Shown in pieces: positions 50,924 through 60,345 of a DNA stretch of 64,000 nucleotides (within the stretch, counting starts at the first letter, position 1; each line of letters begins with the position of its first letter). Position numbers and translations under genes: made by a program. The notes under the pieces were generated by a model. That model was given only the letters and a program-made list of their open reading frames with translations, was not told the origin of the DNA and did no database searches. The stretch lies in contig NZ_JACBZT010000001.1 in NCBI RefSeq assembly GCF_013408985.1, positions 1,426,001-1,490,000 of the forward strand, read 5' to 3'. The stretch is from Petropleomorpha daqingensis (GTDB taxonomy: Bacteria > Actinomycetota > Actinomycetes > Mycobacteriales > Geodermatophilaceae).

Positions 50924-52765
50924 TCAGGACAGGCGGTGCTTCAGGATCTCGAGCTCGTCCCAGAGGGTGCTCGGGAGCTTGTCCCCGAACTTCTCGAACC
51001 ACTCGGTGATCTGCGGGATCTCCTGGCGCCACTCGTCCTTGTCGACGGCGAGCGCCTGCTCGACCTGCTCGGCGGTCATGTCCAGGCCGCTGACGTCGAG
51101 GGAGTCCGGGGTCGGGACGTGCCCCACGGCGGTCTCCTCGGCGGCGGCGGTGCCCTCGAGGCGCTCGATGACCCACTTGAGCACGCGGCTGTTCTCGCCG
51201 AAGCCGGGCCACAGGAAGCCGCCGTCGGCGTCCCGCCGGAACCAGTTCACGTAGAAGATCCGCGGCAGCTTCGCCGCGTCGTGCTGCTTGCCGGTCTCGA
51301 CCCAGTGGCCGAAGTAGTCGCCGGCGTTGTAGCCGATGAACGGCAGCATCGCGAACGGGTCGCGGCGGACGACGCCGACCGCGCCGGTCGCCGCCGCCGT
51401 CGTCTCCGAGGACAGCGTCGCGCCCATGAACACGCCGTGGTTCCAGTCCCGGGCCTCGGTGACCAGCGGGATCGTCGTCTTCCGGCGGCCGCCGAAGAGG
51501 ATCGCCGAGATCGGCACGCCCTTCGGGTCGTCGTACTCCGGCGCGAGGATCGGGCACTGGCTGATCGGCGTGCAGAAGCGGCTGTTCGGGTGGCTGGAGG
51601 GCTCGGCGGAGTCCGGCGTCCAGTCCTGGTGCTTCCAGCTGGTCAGGTGGGCCGGCGGCTCTTCCGTCATGCCCTCCCACCAGACGTCGCCGTCGTCGGT
51701 GAGGGCGACGTTGGTGAACACCGAGTTGCCCTGGTCGATGGTGCGCATGGCGTTCGGGTTGGTGTCCCAGCCGGTGCCGGGGGCGACGCCGAACAGGCCG
51801 TACTCGGGGTTGACCGCGTACAGGCGGCCGTCCTCGCCGAACCGCATCCAGGCGATGTCGTCGCCGAGGGTCTCGACCTTCCAGCCGGGGATGGTCGGCT
51901 CGAGCATCGCCAGGTTGGTCTTGCCGCAGGCGCTCGGGAAGGCGGCCGCGATGTAGTAGGTCTTCTGCTGCGGGCTGGTCAGCTTGAGGATCAGCATGTG
52001 CTCGGCGAGCCAGCCCTCGTCGCGGGCCATGACCGAGGCGATCCGCAGCGAGTAGCACTTCTTGCCCAGCAGTGCGTTGCCGCCGTAGCCCGAGCCGTAC
52101 GACCAGATCATCCGCTCCTCGGGGAACTGGACGATGTACTTGGTCTGGCTGCAGGGCCACGGGACGTCGTCCTGGCCCGGCTCGAGCGGGGCACCGACGG
52201 AGTGCATGGCGGGGACGAAGTCGGCCGACTCCCCCATGGCCTCGAGGACGTGCGATCCGATGCGGGCCATGACCCGCATGGAGACGACGACGTACTCGGA
52301 GTCGGTGAGCTCGACGCCGAACATCGGGCTCTCGGCCTCGACCGGGCCCATGCAGAACGGGATGACGTACATCGTCCGGCCGCGCATGCACCCGCGGTAC
52401 AGCTCGGTCATGACCGACTTCATCTCGGCCGGTTCCATCCAGTTGTTGGTCGGACCGGCGTCGGCCTCGTCGACCGAGCAGATGAACGTGCGGTCCTCGA
52501 CGCGGGCGACGTCGCTCGGGTCGGAGGCGCACCAGAAGGAGTTCGGCTTCTTCTCCAGGCGGGTGAAGGTGCCGGCGTCCACGAGCTTCTGGGTGAGCCG
52601 CTCCCACTCCTCGTCACTGCCGTCGACCCACACCACCTGGTCGGGCGTCGTCAGCTCGACCATCTCCTGGACCCACGCCAGCAGGCGCGGGTGCCGCGTC
52701 GGTGCAGCTGTCGGGGCGGTGTCGAGCCCGGGGGTGGCCACAGAAGTCACGGCATCTCCATCCAT
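50924..52765 (-). CDS. pckG: Phosphoenolpyruvate carboxykinase (GTP)
   Basis: 613 residues, full length. It converts oxaloacetate and GTP to PEP, CO2 and GDP in gluconeogenesis. The kinase P-loop is [15 protein letters not shown]; metal and substrate sites lie in [13 protein letters not shown] and [14 protein letters not shown], with [20 protein letters not shown]. Start ATG 52765; VTSVATPG at 52,750 is an alternative. It may supply PEP for the PTS when cells grow on fatty acids or ketone bodies. Confidence 0.97.
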   Translation of the reverse strand: MDGDAVTSVATPGLDTAPTAAPTRHPRLLAWVQEMVELTTPDQVVWVDGSDEEWERLTQKLVDAGTFTRLEKKPNSFWCASDPSDVARVEDRTFICSVDEADAGPTNNWMEPAEMKSVMTELYRGCMRGRTMYVIPFCMGPVEAESPMFGVELTDSEYVVVSMRVMARIGSHVLEAMGESADFVPAMHSVGAPLEPGQDDVPWPCSQTKYIVQFPEERMIWSYGSGYGGNALLGKKCYSLRIASVMARDEGWLAEHMLILKLTSPQQKTYYIAAAFPSACGKTNLAMLEPTIPGWKVETLGDDIAWMRFGEDGRLYAVNPEYGLFGVAPGTGWDTNPNAMRTIDQGNSVFTNVALTDDGDVWWEGMTEEPPAHLTSWKHQDWTPDSAEPSSHPNSRFCTPISQCPILAPEYDDPKGVPISAILFGGRRKTTIPLVTEARDWNHGVFMGATLSSETTAAATGAVGVVRRDPFAMLPFIGYNAGDYFGHWVETGKQHDAAKLPRIFYVNWFRRDADGGFLWPGFGENSRVLKWVIERLEGTAAAEETAVGHVPTPDSLDVSGLDMTAEQVEQALAVDKDEWRQEIPQITEWFEKFGDKLPSTLWDELEILKHRLS

Positions 52766-52929
52766 GCGGGAAAGCTGCTGGTTTGCGGAGACGACCTAGA
52801 CGTCTGAGTCTCCGGATCCGGTGAGGTTACCGAGGGCGCGCCGTCCTGTAACCGTGAGAAACATTACGTATAGGACGTCTCGGAGACCGGCCGGAAGGCT
52901 CTGCCACGCTGGGGCGTTCACTGCACTCC

Positions 52930-54096
52930 GTGACGCCCCCCGCCCTGTCCCAGCCCCTGACCCTCCGCGACCGGACGCTGCCCAACCGGCTCGTGGTCGC
53001 CCCCATGTGCCAGTACTCGGTCAGCGACGGGCTGGTCGGCGACTACCACCTCGTGCACCTCGGCCGGTTCGCGCTCGGCGGCTTCGGGCTGGTGATCGTC
53101 GAGGCGACCGCGGTCACCGCGGACGGGCGGATCAGCCACGGCGACGTCGGGCTCTGGTCCGCTGCCCACGTGCCCGGGCTGGCCCGGATCGCCGACTTCC
53201 TGCACGGGCAGGGCGCGCTGGCCGGCGTCCAGCTGGCGCACGCCGGCGCCAAGGCGAGCAGCCGCCGCCCCTGGGAGGGCGGCGGGCCGGTGACGCCGGA
53301 GAACGCGAACCCGGGCGAGGATCCGTGGCCGACGGTCTCGGCCAGCGCCGTGGCCGCGGTGCCCGACGGTCCGCTGCCGCACGCGCTGACCGTCGCCGAG
53401 CTCGACGACGTGCGCGAGGCGTTCGTGGCCGCCACCCGGCGGGCGGTCGAGGCGGGCTTCGACGTCGTCGAGATCCACGCCGCGCACGGCTACCTGCTGC
53501 ACCAGTTCCTCTCGCCGATGTCCAACCACCGGGACGACGAGTACGGCGGCTCGCCCGAGGCGCGGATGCGCTTCCCGCTCGAGGTGGTCTCGGCGGTTCG
53601 GGAGGCCTGGCCGGACGACCGGCCGCTGTTCGTGCGGGTCTCGGCGGTGGACGGCTCCCGTCAGGGCATCACGATCGAGGACACCGTGGCCTTCTGCCGC
53701 GAGCTCGAGGCAGTCGGTGTCGACGTCGTCGACGTGTCCGGCGGCGGGGTCGGCGGCGGCTGGGAGCACCCGATCGGCTACGGCTACCAGGTGCCCTACG
53801 CGGAGCGGATCCGCTCGGAGGCGGGGATCGCGACGATGGCGGTGGGGCTGCTGGTGGACGCCGCGCAGGCCGAGGCGGTCGTCGCTGCGGAGCGGGCAGA
53901 CCTGGTCGCGTTCGCCCGCGAGGCGCAGGACGACCCGAACTTCGCGGTGCACGCGCTGCGCTCGTTGGACGGCGGCTCGTTCGACGCGTACCCGGTGCAG
54001 GCAGGGCCGCGGCTGGCCGGGCGCGCGCGGCTGCTGAACCGGCTCGGCCCGTGGACCGGGCCGGATCCGGTCCAAGTGGAGGCTCCCAGGTCGTAA
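52930..54096 (+). CDS. Old yellow enzyme family NADPH:flavin oxidoreductase (YqjM-like)
   Basis: 388-residue FMN TIM barrel. Marks: LPNRLVVAPMCQYSVSDGLV with the regulatory Cys of the thermophilic-like/YqjM group, VQLAHAGAKAS, FDVVEIHAAHGYLLHQFLSP with the substrate-binding His pair, NHRDDEYGGSPEARMRF and a C-terminal ARLLNRLGPW. It reduces activated C=C bonds. GTG start at 52930. The 164 bp to pckG hold the inverted hexamers GGTTAC and GTAACC but no certain operator. Confidence 0.92.
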   Translation: MTPPALSQPLTLRDRTLPNRLVVAPMCQYSVSDGLVGDYHLVHLGRFALGGFGLVIVEATAVTADGRISHGDVGLWSAAHVPGLARIADFLHGQGALAGVQLAHAGAKASSRRPWEGGGPVTPENANPGEDPWPTVSASAVAAVPDGPLPHALTVAELDDVREAFVAATRRAVEAGFDVVEIHAAHGYLLHQFLSPMSNHRDDEYGGSPEARMRFPLEVVSAVREAWPDDRPLFVRVSAVDGSRQGITIEDTVAFCRELEAVGVDVVDVSGGGVGGGWEHPIGYGYQVPYAERIRSEAGIATMAVGLLVDAAQAEAVVAAERADLVAFAREAQDDPNFAVHALRSLDGGSFDAYPVQAGPRLAGRARLLNRLGPWTGPDPVQVEAPRS

Positions 54097-54107
54097 CCTG
54101 CGCGGCC

Positions 54108-54527
54108 ATGTCGCCGCGCCGGCTGCTCGTCGTCCTGTCCGCTGCCCAGCTGGCCGTCGGCCTGCTCGGCCAGGTCGTCGCGCTGCGCCGCCGGACCCCG
54201 TACGACTTGCCGTTCCTCAGCGGACGTCCCGAGCACGTGGGGCGCGACTCGCTCTGGATGGGGACGGCGTACAGCGCGCCGGCGCCCATGCTCGTGGCGC
54301 AGGCGGCGGCGATCCGGTCGCTCGCGCAGGGTCCGGACGACGGCGCCCGTCGCGCCCTGGGGGCGCTCGGGGCGCTGATGGTGCCGGGCTACCTCATGGA
54401 GCGGGCCGACCGGCGGCGGCTACGGCCTTCCGGCTGGGACGCCGTCGAGACGCCGATCGCCGTCGCCGGGCTGGGCCTGGCCGCGGCGATGGCCGTGCTC
54501 GGGCATCAGGAGCGGTCCGGGGCGTAG
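54108..54527 (+). CDS. Small membrane protein, 139 aa
   Basis: ATG at 54108, twelve bases after the OYE stop. Segments LLVVLSAAQLAVGLLGQVVAL, SAPAPMLVAQAAAI and VAGLGLAAAMAVLG are hydrophobic; RRRTPYDLPFLSGRPEHVGR and PGYLMERADRRRLRP are polar. A recurrent actinobacterial type of unknown function. Its last 22 bp overlap the end of the convergent SRPBCC gene. Confidence 0.7.
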   Translation: MSPRRLLVVLSAAQLAVGLLGQVVALRRRTPYDLPFLSGRPEHVGRDSLWMGTAYSAPAPMLVAQAAAIRSLAQGPDDGARRALGALGALMVPGYLMERADRRRLRPSGWDAVETPIAVAGLGLAAAMAVLGHQERSGA

Positions 54528-55012
54528 ACCGGGCCGAGCTGCGCGACGAACTCGTCCCACTCGGGCGGCCGGGGGCCTCCGGTGAGCTCGGCGTCGAGCC
54601 CGTCGAGGTACCAGTGCCAGCCGGTCGCGATGTCGCCCAGGCCGTCCACGCCGGGGAGCACCTGCGTGAACACGAGGACGGTGCGGCCTTCCTCCTCGGT
54701 CAGGTCCAGCTCGACCCGCCAGGAGAGCGGTTCCGGCCACTGCAGGACGAGCCTGCGCGGGGGCTCGCACTCGACGATCGTCATCGGCATGCCCTCGTCG
54801 CCGGCCTCGTGGGTCATCGAGAAGGTGCCGGTGCCGCCCGAGCCGCGCTCGCCCGCGTAGGTGCCGATCCAGTGGACGGTCCGCTCGTTGTCGGTGAGCG
54901 CCGACCAGACGTCGTCGATCGGGTCGGGCCAGGAGCGGCGGAAGACCAGCCGCCGTCCGCCGTCGGGCTCGGGGGTGACGACGCCGCGGCGGTCGTCGGG
55001 GCTGTCGGTCAT
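54506..55012 (-). CDS. SRPBCC (AHSA1-like) protein
   Basis: 168 residues: GGRRLVFRRSWPDPIDDVWS, ALTDNERTVHWIGTYAGERG, MTIVECEPPRRLVLQWPEPL, LVFTQVLPGVDGLGDIATGW and a closing W-D-E-F helix. Typical AHSA1-domain protein paired with an ArsR regulator. ATG overlaps the ArsR stop (ATGA), so the two are coupled. Ligand unknown. Confidence 0.88.
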   Translation of the reverse strand: MTDSPDDRRGVVTPEPDGGRRLVFRRSWPDPIDDVWSALTDNERTVHWIGTYAGERGSGGTGTFSMTHEAGDEGMPMTIVECEPPRRLVLQWPEPLSWRVELDLTEEEGRTVLVFTQVLPGVDGLGDIATGWHWYLDGLDAELTGGPRPPEWDEFVAQLGPVYAPDRS

Positions 55013-55338
55013 GCGGGTTCTCCGATCCGGCGGGCCCGCCGACCGCGGGCGAGCTCGGTGTCGAGGGCGTCCAGCCGCTGCGCCCAGAGGTCGCGGTAAG
55101 GCTCCAGCCAGGCGTCGAGCTCGCGCAGCGGGGCCGGGTCGAGGGCGTAGAGCCGCCGTCGTCCCTCGGTGCGGGACCGGACCAGGCCCGCCTCGCGCAG
55201 CACGCGCAGGTGGCGGCTGATCGCCGGCCGGCTCACCGGGAACCGGTCGGCGAGGTCACCGGCGGCGATCTCGCCGGCGGCCAGGAGCTCGAGGAGCTCC
55301 CGCCGCGTGGGGTCGGCGATCGCGGCCAGGGCGTTCAC
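55009..55338 (-). CDS. ArsR-family transcriptional regulator
   Basis: 109 residues. Winged helix with IADPTRRELLELLAAGEIAA, DLADRFPVSRPAISRHLRVL and LVRSRTEGRRRLYAL. It lacks the CxC metal motif, as usual for the ArsR proteins that precede AHSA1 genes. GTG start at 55338, directly next to a palindromic operator. Confidence 0.93.
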   Translation of the reverse strand: MNALAAIADPTRRELLELLAAGEIAAGDLADRFPVSRPAISRHLRVLREAGLVRSRTEGRRRLYALDPAPLRELDAWLEPYRDLWAQRLDALDTELARGRRARRIGEPA

Positions 55339-55348
55339 GCGGAGATGT

Positions 55349-55364
55349 GTAACACATCGGTTAC
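55349..55364. promoter_or_regulatory. Operator-like palindrome upstream of arsR-SRPBCC
   Basis: GTAAC-ACATCG-GTTAC (55349-55364) is an inverted repeat of the GTAACnnnnnnGTTAC form often seen before ArsR/AHSA1 pairs. It overlaps a second perfect palindrome, ATGTGT-A-ACACAT (55345-55357). It lies 11 bp before the start, suited to autorepression. Confidence 0.65.
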
Positions 55365-55412
55365 GCGTCGGACCAGGGGTTGGCCGCTCCGGGACCGGGG
55401 CATGCGAGCGGC

Positions 55413-55616
55413 ATGACCGTCACCGACCCCGACGTCCCGGATCCGCTGAACGACCCGCGCACGACGCAGGCCGACCCCGGCGCCGTCGCGCAGGGCGAGG
55501 ACCTCGCCTCGACCGAGGACGACGCCACGGCGACCGGCGAGGACGAGCTGCAGGCCGGTCGGACGCCCGCCGACGACGCCGGGGGTGGCGACGTCACCGG
55601 TGGCGGCGTCGAGTAG
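55413..55616 (+). CDS. Small acidic, probably disordered protein, 67 aa
   Basis: Starts MTVTDPDVPDPLNDPRTTQ and is rich in Asp, Glu, Thr, Gly and Ala with no hydrophobic core. Compositionally like the 66-aa protein at 9,684. ATG at 55413. Codon use has the strong third-position GC of genuine genes here. No known domain. Confidence 0.55.
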   Translation: MTVTDPDVPDPLNDPRTTQADPGAVAQGEDLASTEDDATATGEDELQAGRTPADDAGGGDVTGGGVE

Positions 55617-55716
55617 CCGACGAGACCGTCCCTCCGCGATGAGTTGTCGGGTCGCCGGTCGTCTCCGCTAGGACGGGCCGTCGACCCGACGGCTGTCCGG
55701 AGCGAGGAGGGACGCG

Positions 55717-56241
55717 ATGGAGACCATCAACCTGGGCGCACGGGACGGGCTGCCCCCGGTGGACTGGGCGACCGTCGTCGAGAAGCTCGACGCGCGGTCG
55801 GCGCCGGCACCGGACGCGCCGAACTCCCGCACCACGTGGCTGACCACCCTCAACGAGGACGGCAGCCCGCACGTGACGGCGGTCGGCGCGCTCTGGCTGG
55901 ACGGCGCGTTCTGGTTCCAGACGGGCGCCACGACCCGGAAGGGGCGCAACGTCGCACGCGATCCCCGCTGCTCGGTCGCCGTGTCGGTGCGGGACGCGGA
56001 CATCGTCGTCGAGGGGGACGCCGCACGGGTGACCGAGCCCGGCGCCCTGGCGCGCATCGCCCGGGCGTGGGCGGACGGCGGCTGGCCGGCGGAGCCGGAC
56101 GCGAGCGGGACCGGCATCACCGCCCCGTTCAACGCACCGTCGCAGGGGCCGCCGCCGTGGCTCGTGTACCGGATCGAGCCGCGCTCCGCGACGGCGGTCG
56201 TGTCGGCGGAACCGGGCGGTCTGAGCCGCTTCCGGTTCTGA
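55717..56241 (+). CDS. Pyridoxamine 5'-phosphate oxidase-like flavin/F420-binding protein
   Basis: 174 residues with split-barrel motifs SRTTWLTTLNEDGSPHVTAV, GAFWFQTGATTRKGRNVARD, CSVAVSVRDADIVVEGDAAR and a final YRIEPRSATAV. ATG preceded by GGAGGGACGCG. Such proteins in actinobacteria bind FMN, F420 or heme; which one cannot be decided. Convergent with the DsbA-like gene, three bp apart. Confidence 0.85.
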   Translation: METINLGARDGLPPVDWATVVEKLDARSAPAPDAPNSRTTWLTTLNEDGSPHVTAVGALWLDGAFWFQTGATTRKGRNVARDPRCSVAVSVRDADIVVEGDAARVTEPGALARIARAWADGGWPAEPDASGTGITAPFNAPSQGPPPWLVYRIEPRSATAVVSAEPGGLSRFRF

Positions 56242-56244
56242 GAC

Positions 56245-56937
56245 CTACACGGCGCAGTTGTCGCCCTCGCAGCCGTCGGCGTCCGGCACGGTGATCAGCG
56301 GGTGGGCGTCGGCCCAGGCGCGCTCGAGGAGCTGCAGCAGCAGGTCGGCCGGCTGGGCGCCGGCGGCGCCGTACTTCCGGTCGACGACGAAGAACGGGAC
56401 GCCGGTCGCGCCGAGTGCCTGCGCGGTCGCGGCGTCCTCGCGGACGGCGGGCAGGTAGCGGCGGTCGGCGAGCACCTCGCGGACCTCGGCCTCGTCGAGA
56501 CCGATCTCGACGGCGAGCGGCACGAGGTCGTCGACGGAGAAGACCGTGCGGCCCTCCTCGAAGTGGGCGTGGAGCAACCGCTCCTTCATCTCGCCGCCCT
56601 TGCCCTTCTCGGTGGCCAGGTGGAGCAGCTCGTGCGCGAGCAGGGTGTTGCCGCTGATCCCGTTGGCCAGGTCGTACCGCAGCCCCTCGCCCGCGGCCAT
56701 CTCCTCGACGCGGCCCTGCATCTGGCGCATCTCGTCGACGGAGCGGCCGTACTTCTCGGCCAGCGCCGGCAGCGTGGGGAACGTCGTCCCCTCGGGGATG
56801 GTCGGGTCGAGCTGGAAGGAGCGCCAGACGACCTCGACCTGGTCGCGGTGGGGGAACTTCTCCAGCGCGGTCTCCAGGCGACGCTTGCCGATGTAGCACC
56901 AGGGACACACGACGTCGGACCACACCTCGATCTGCAT
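56245..56937 (-). CDS. DsbA-family oxidoreductase (FrnE-like)
   Basis: 230 residues. Thioredoxin-fold disulfide oxidoreductase with SDVVCPWCYIGKRRLE (CxxC), a helical insertion, and cis-Pro region ATGVPFFVVDRKYGAAGAQP. The C-terminus has a second Cys pair (CEGDNC), as in FrnE of Deinococcus. No signal peptide, so cytoplasmic redox stress is its likely field. ATG 56937 used; TTG 56955 would add six residues. Confidence 0.9.
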   Translation of the reverse strand: MQIEVWSDVVCPWCYIGKRRLETALEKFPHRDQVEVVWRSFQLDPTIPEGTTFPTLPALAEKYGRSVDEMRQMQGRVEEMAAGEGLRYDLANGISGNTLLAHELLHLATEKGKGGEMKERLLHAHFEEGRTVFSVDDLVPLAVEIGLDEAEVREVLADRRYLPAVREDAATAQALGATGVPFFVVDRKYGAAGAQPADLLLQLLERAWADAHPLITVPDADGCEGDNCAV

Positions 56938-56965
56938 GGTCGGATGAACGTTCAACGATCCGGGA

Positions 56966-58000
56966 TCATTCCGGGCGGTGAGCCTGGACCTGCGCGTTGC
57001 CGTCCCCCGCCGTCGGGTCGAGGAACACGTAGCGCACGCCGTCGTGCCGGGCGACCAGCCGCCGCTCGGCCTCGTCCGCCGTCTGCTCGATGTCGTCGGC
57101 GGTGGCGTCGTCGGCGAAGTCCACCTTGGCGGCCACGACGAGCTGACCGGGGCCGATCACCGACGTGATGAGGAAGGGCACCTCCGCCACGTGCGGCAGG
57201 GCGTTGATCTCCTGGCGCAGCTCCTCCTCGATCCGCGGCGACGCCGACTGCCCGATCAGCAGCGAGACGTTGGCCCGGGCCAGCGAGATGGCCACCAGGA
57301 GCAGCAGGACGCCGATGGTGATGGCTGCGATGCCGTCCCACATCGGGTTGCCGGTCATGTGCTCGAGGAACAGGCCGATCGCGGCGAACACGAGCCCGAT
57401 CAGCGCCGCGGTGTCCTCGAAGGTCACCGCCTTGACGGTGGTGTCGGTGGTCGCCCGCAGGTACCGGCCCGGTGTGACCTGCCACTTGCGCGCGGCGCCG
57501 CGGACCTGGCGCACCGCCTTGAGCCACGACGTCCCCTCGAGGACGAAGGAGACCGCGAGCACGATGTAGGAGACCAGCGGCGAGCCCTGCTCCTCGCCGT
57601 TGACGATGGTCGTCACGCCCTGCCAGATCGAGAAGCCGGCGCCGAGGGCGAAGGTCGCCAGCGAGGCGAGGAACGCCCAGAAGTAGGTCTCCCGGCCGTA
57701 GCCGAAGGGGTGCTTGTCGTCGGCCGGCCGGTTGCCGCGCTTGAGGGCGACGAACAGCAGGATCTCGGTGATCGTGTCGGCGACCGAGTGGGCGGCCTCC
57801 GACAGCATCGCCGAGGAGTGGCTGATCATGCCGCCGATGAACTTGGCGACGGCGATGCCGAAGTTGGCCAGCCCCGCTACGACGACGGTGCCGGTGCTCT
57901 CCCCGCCCGTGTCGTGCTCGGGGCTGCCGACGTCACCCTGCGCCGCGGGAACGGGCGGTCCGGGCGTCGACGCCGAGTCGTCGGCGGTCACCTTGGCCAT
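56966..58000 (-). CDS. Cation diffusion facilitator (zinc/iron/cobalt exporter)
   Basis: 344 residues, six helices and a cytoplasmic C-terminal domain. Metal site in TM2 (HSSAMLSEAAHSVADTITEI, giving His-x3-Asp) and the KHPFGYGRETYFWAF loop are family signatures. The C-terminal domain (LPHVAEVPFLITSVIGPGQL) ends early. The 35-residue N-terminal tail is disordered. ATG at 58000; a longer frame from 58102 is not supported. Confidence 0.9.
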   Translation of the reverse strand: MAKVTADDSASTPGPPVPAAQGDVGSPEHDTGGESTGTVVVAGLANFGIAVAKFIGGMISHSSAMLSEAAHSVADTITEILLFVALKRGNRPADDKHPFGYGRETYFWAFLASLATFALGAGFSIWQGVTTIVNGEEQGSPLVSYIVLAVSFVLEGTSWLKAVRQVRGAARKWQVTPGRYLRATTDTTVKAVTFEDTAALIGLVFAAIGLFLEHMTGNPMWDGIAAITIGVLLLLVAISLARANVSLLIGQSASPRIEEELRQEINALPHVAEVPFLITSVIGPGQLVVAAKVDFADDATADDIEQTADEAERRLVARHDGVRYVFLDPTAGDGNAQVQAHRPE

Positions 58001-58040
58001 GGGCCGTCGGTGCCCCCTCCGGGCGCCCCTGAACCTCGGG

Positions 58041-58418
58041 CTACCGCACGCCCACGAGGTCCACGACGAAGACGAGCGTGGCGCCCGGCTTGATGACGCC
58101 ACCCGCGCCGCGGTCGCCGTAGGCCTTGTGCGCCGGGATCGTCAGCCGGCGGCGGCCGCCGACCTTCATGCCGGTGATGCCCTCGTCCCAGCCCTGGATG
58201 ACCATGCCGACGCCGAGCCGGAACTCCAAGGGATCGCCGCGGTCCCAGGATGCGTCGAACGTCTCGCCGCCGTCGTGCGTGACGCCGACGTAGTGCGCGC
58301 TCACCAGGCTGCCGGGCGTGGCCTCCGGGCCGTCGCCCACGACGATGTCCTCGATCACCAGGTCGTCCGGCGCAGGACCGCTGGGCGGATCGACGTCCGG
58401 TCGGGTCAGCTCGGCCAC
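58041..58418 (-). CDS. FKBP-type peptidyl-prolyl isomerase
   Basis: 125 residues, single FKBP domain: LVSAHYVGVTHDGGETFDAS, LEFRLGVGMVIQGWDEGITG, KVGGRRRLTIPAHKAYGDRG and TLVFVVDLVGV, with the active-site aromatic and Asp residues in place. GTG at 58418 preceded by GGAAGGAGCACC. No signal peptide, so it is cytoplasmic. Confidence 0.95.
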   Translation of the reverse strand: MAELTRPDVDPPSGPAPDDLVIEDIVVGDGPEATPGSLVSAHYVGVTHDGGETFDASWDRGDPLEFRLGVGMVIQGWDEGITGMKVGGRRRLTIPAHKAYGDRGAGGVIKPGATLVFVVDLVGVR

Positions 58419-58444
58419 GGTGCTCCTTCCCGCACCGGGGCGGT

Positions 58445-58487
58445 CCCGGCGCCGTCGTCCCATCCAAGCAGGACCGACGGCGCCGGG
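58445..58487 (-). terminator. Hairpin after the MFS gene
   Basis: CCCGGCGCCGTCGTCC (58445-58460) pairs with 58471-58487 with a single bulged base. It lies 10 bases after the MFS stop codon on the minus strand. Confidence 0.75.
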
Positions 58488-58497
58488 CTCTCCGACC

Positions 58498-59823
58498 TCA
58501 GACGCAGTCGAGCACGGGCTCGACCAGCACAGCTGGTTCCTCGACCGGCTCGGGCTCCTGCTCGCGCGCCGGGACGTCGAGCGGGTGCGCGAGCTCGTCG
58601 GCCGGCAGCCGCGCCGCGAGGATCGCGACTAGCCCGAGCACCGGCGGCGCGAGCCCGGCCACGAGGAACGTCGCCGTCAGGCCGAGGACCTGGCTGACCG
58701 TGCCGGCCAGCGCCATCGACAGCGGCATGAAGCTCAGCGAGACGAAGAAGTCGAGGCTGGACACCCGCCCGAGCAGCGCCGGCGGCACCCGCCGCTGCAG
58801 CAGCGTGCCCCAGATGACCATGCCCGCCTCGAACATGGCGCCCATGACGGCACCGGCGACGACCATGACGACCAGGGAGGCGCCGAAGCCGAACACCACG
58901 ATCGGCACGCACCCGAGCGCCCACAGCAGGTTCATCACCGTCAGGTAGCGGCGGGGCAGCCGCCGCGAGGCCACGACCAGGGAGCCGACCGCACCGCCCA
59001 GCCCGAACGCCGCCAGCACGTAGCCGTGCTGCGTCGGGCCGCCGCCGGACTCCCGGACGGCGAAGGGCACCAGCACCTCGAGCGGCCCCATGAACGCCAG
59101 CAGCATGAACGCCGCGAACAGCAGCGTCGCCAGCAGCCACGGTGTCCGGGCCATGTACCCGAAGCCCTCGCGGACGTCGGTGAGCAGCCCCGGGCGCGGC
59201 GCCCCCTCCTCGAGCGGCGCGCGCCGGGCCGGGGTGGCCGGGAGCGCCGCCAGGCACGCCGCGGCGAGCAGCGAGACGACCGCGGTCGCGGCCAGGGCGG
59301 CGCCGGGGGAGAGGGCCGCGACGAGCAGCCCGGCCGCCGCGGGGCCGGCCGCGTTCTGCAGCATCGGGCGGACCATGCCCTCGAGGCCGTTGACGGCGAG
59401 CAGGTCGCCCTCCGGCACCAGGGCCGGCACCTGCGCCGAGTAGGCCGGGTAGTAGAGGCCGGTGGCGATCCCGCCGACCAGCGCCACCGCGGCCAGCTCG
59501 CCGAGCGTGACGACGCCGGTCAGCGACAGCGCGGCGACCACCCCGACCGAGCCGGCCTGGACCAGCGAGACGGCCAGCAGGATGTGCCGCTGCGGCAGCC
59601 GGTCGGCCAGCGCGCCGCCGAGCAGCGTGCTGGCCAGCATGCCGCCGGCGGACAGGCCGCTGACCAGCGACAGCGCCGCCGGGCCCCCACCGAGGGCCAC
59701 GACCTGCCAGACCACGGCGATCGCCCACAGCCCCGCGCTCAGCAGCGACAGCGCCATCGAGACGGCGAGCAGCCGGTAGGCGGAGTGCCGCAGCGGCGCC
59801 AACGCGCGCGGCAGGCGGGCCAT
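58498..59823 (-). CDS. MFS transporter (enterobactin exporter EntS-like group)
   Basis: 441 residues, about twelve helices. Loop motif GGALADRLPQRHILL, and LEGMVRPMLQNAAGPAAAGL and GRVSSLDFFVSLSFMPLSMA place it in the MFS_3/EntS-like branch of exporters. An acidic, Pro/Glu-rich tail of about 30 residues ends in DCV. ATG 59823. No siderophore gene lies nearby, so its substrate is open. Confidence 0.88.
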   Translation of the reverse strand: MARLPRALAPLRHSAYRLLAVSMALSLLSAGLWAIAVVWQVVALGGGPAALSLVSGLSAGGMLASTLLGGALADRLPQRHILLAVSLVQAGSVGVVAALSLTGVVTLGELAAVALVGGIATGLYYPAYSAQVPALVPEGDLLAVNGLEGMVRPMLQNAAGPAAAGLLVAALSPGAALAATAVVSLLAAACLAALPATPARRAPLEEGAPRPGLLTDVREGFGYMARTPWLLATLLFAAFMLLAFMGPLEVLVPFAVRESGGGPTQHGYVLAAFGLGGAVGSLVVASRRLPRRYLTVMNLLWALGCVPIVVFGFGASLVVMVVAGAVMGAMFEAGMVIWGTLLQRRVPPALLGRVSSLDFFVSLSFMPLSMALAGTVSQVLGLTATFLVAGLAPPVLGLVAILAARLPADELAHPLDVPAREQEPEPVEEPAVLVEPVLDCV

Positions 59824-59921
59824 GGTCGGATCCCTTCGGGTCGGGCGGAGAGGAACAGGGTCTCCGACAGGTACGACAGAACGCAGCCGAATATGTGAGC
59901 GGTGCCGCTACCGTGCGCCGG

Positions 59922-60302
59922 GTGATCGACCACCTCGCCCTGCAGGTCGCCGACGTCGACGCGGCCTCCGGCTTCTACGTCCGCGTGTTCGCCCCGCTCG
60001 GCGTCACGGAGGCGATGCGGTTCGACAGCCCGGATGGTCCCGTGGCCGGGCTGTCCGGCCCCGACGGCATGCCGCGGCTGTGGCTCGGCGGCCTCGTCGA
60101 CGACGGGCACCGCCCGGTGCACCTGGCGCTGACCGCGCCGTCCCGCGCGGCGGTCGACGAGGTGTTCGCGCTGGCCAAGGACGCCGGCGCGGAGATCCTG
60201 CACGAGCCGCGGATCTGGCCCGAGTACCACCCGGGTTACTACGGCGTCTTCCTCCGCGACCCGGACGGCAACAACGTCGAGGCCGTGCACCACACCTGGT
60301 GA
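59922..60302 (+). CDS. VOC / glyoxalase-family protein
   Basis: 126 residues: IDHLALQVADVDAASGFYVR, APLGVTEAMRF, then HLALTAPSRAAVDEVFALAK and YYGVFLRDPDGNNVEAVHH. The paired beta-alpha-beta modules and metal-ligand positions (His near the start, Glu in NNVEAVHH) fit a vicinal oxygen chelate protein. GTG 59922 chosen because the family starts at the IDH motif; 59895 would add nine residues. Confidence 0.87.
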   Translation: MIDHLALQVADVDAASGFYVRVFAPLGVTEAMRFDSPDGPVAGLSGPDGMPRLWLGGLVDDGHRPVHLALTAPSRAAVDEVFALAKDAGAEILHEPRIWPEYHPGYYGVFLRDPDGNNVEAVHHTW

Positions 60303-60344
60303 GCGGAGTGCCACGGGCGCGTTGTCCGCGCCGTGGCACTCCGC
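60303..60344. terminator. Hairpin between convergent genes
   Basis: GCGGAGTGCCACGG pairs perfectly with CCGTGGCACTCCGC across a 14-base loop. It begins directly after the VOC stop and ends one base before the end of the acyl-CoA dehydrogenase gene; it can act for both. Confidence 0.8.
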
Positions 60345-60345
60345 A

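Noticed and set aside
52825-52853. GGTTAC...GTAACC inverted hexamers as a pckG operator
   Set aside because: The arms are only six bases with a 17-base gap and no known regulator matches; too weak to call.
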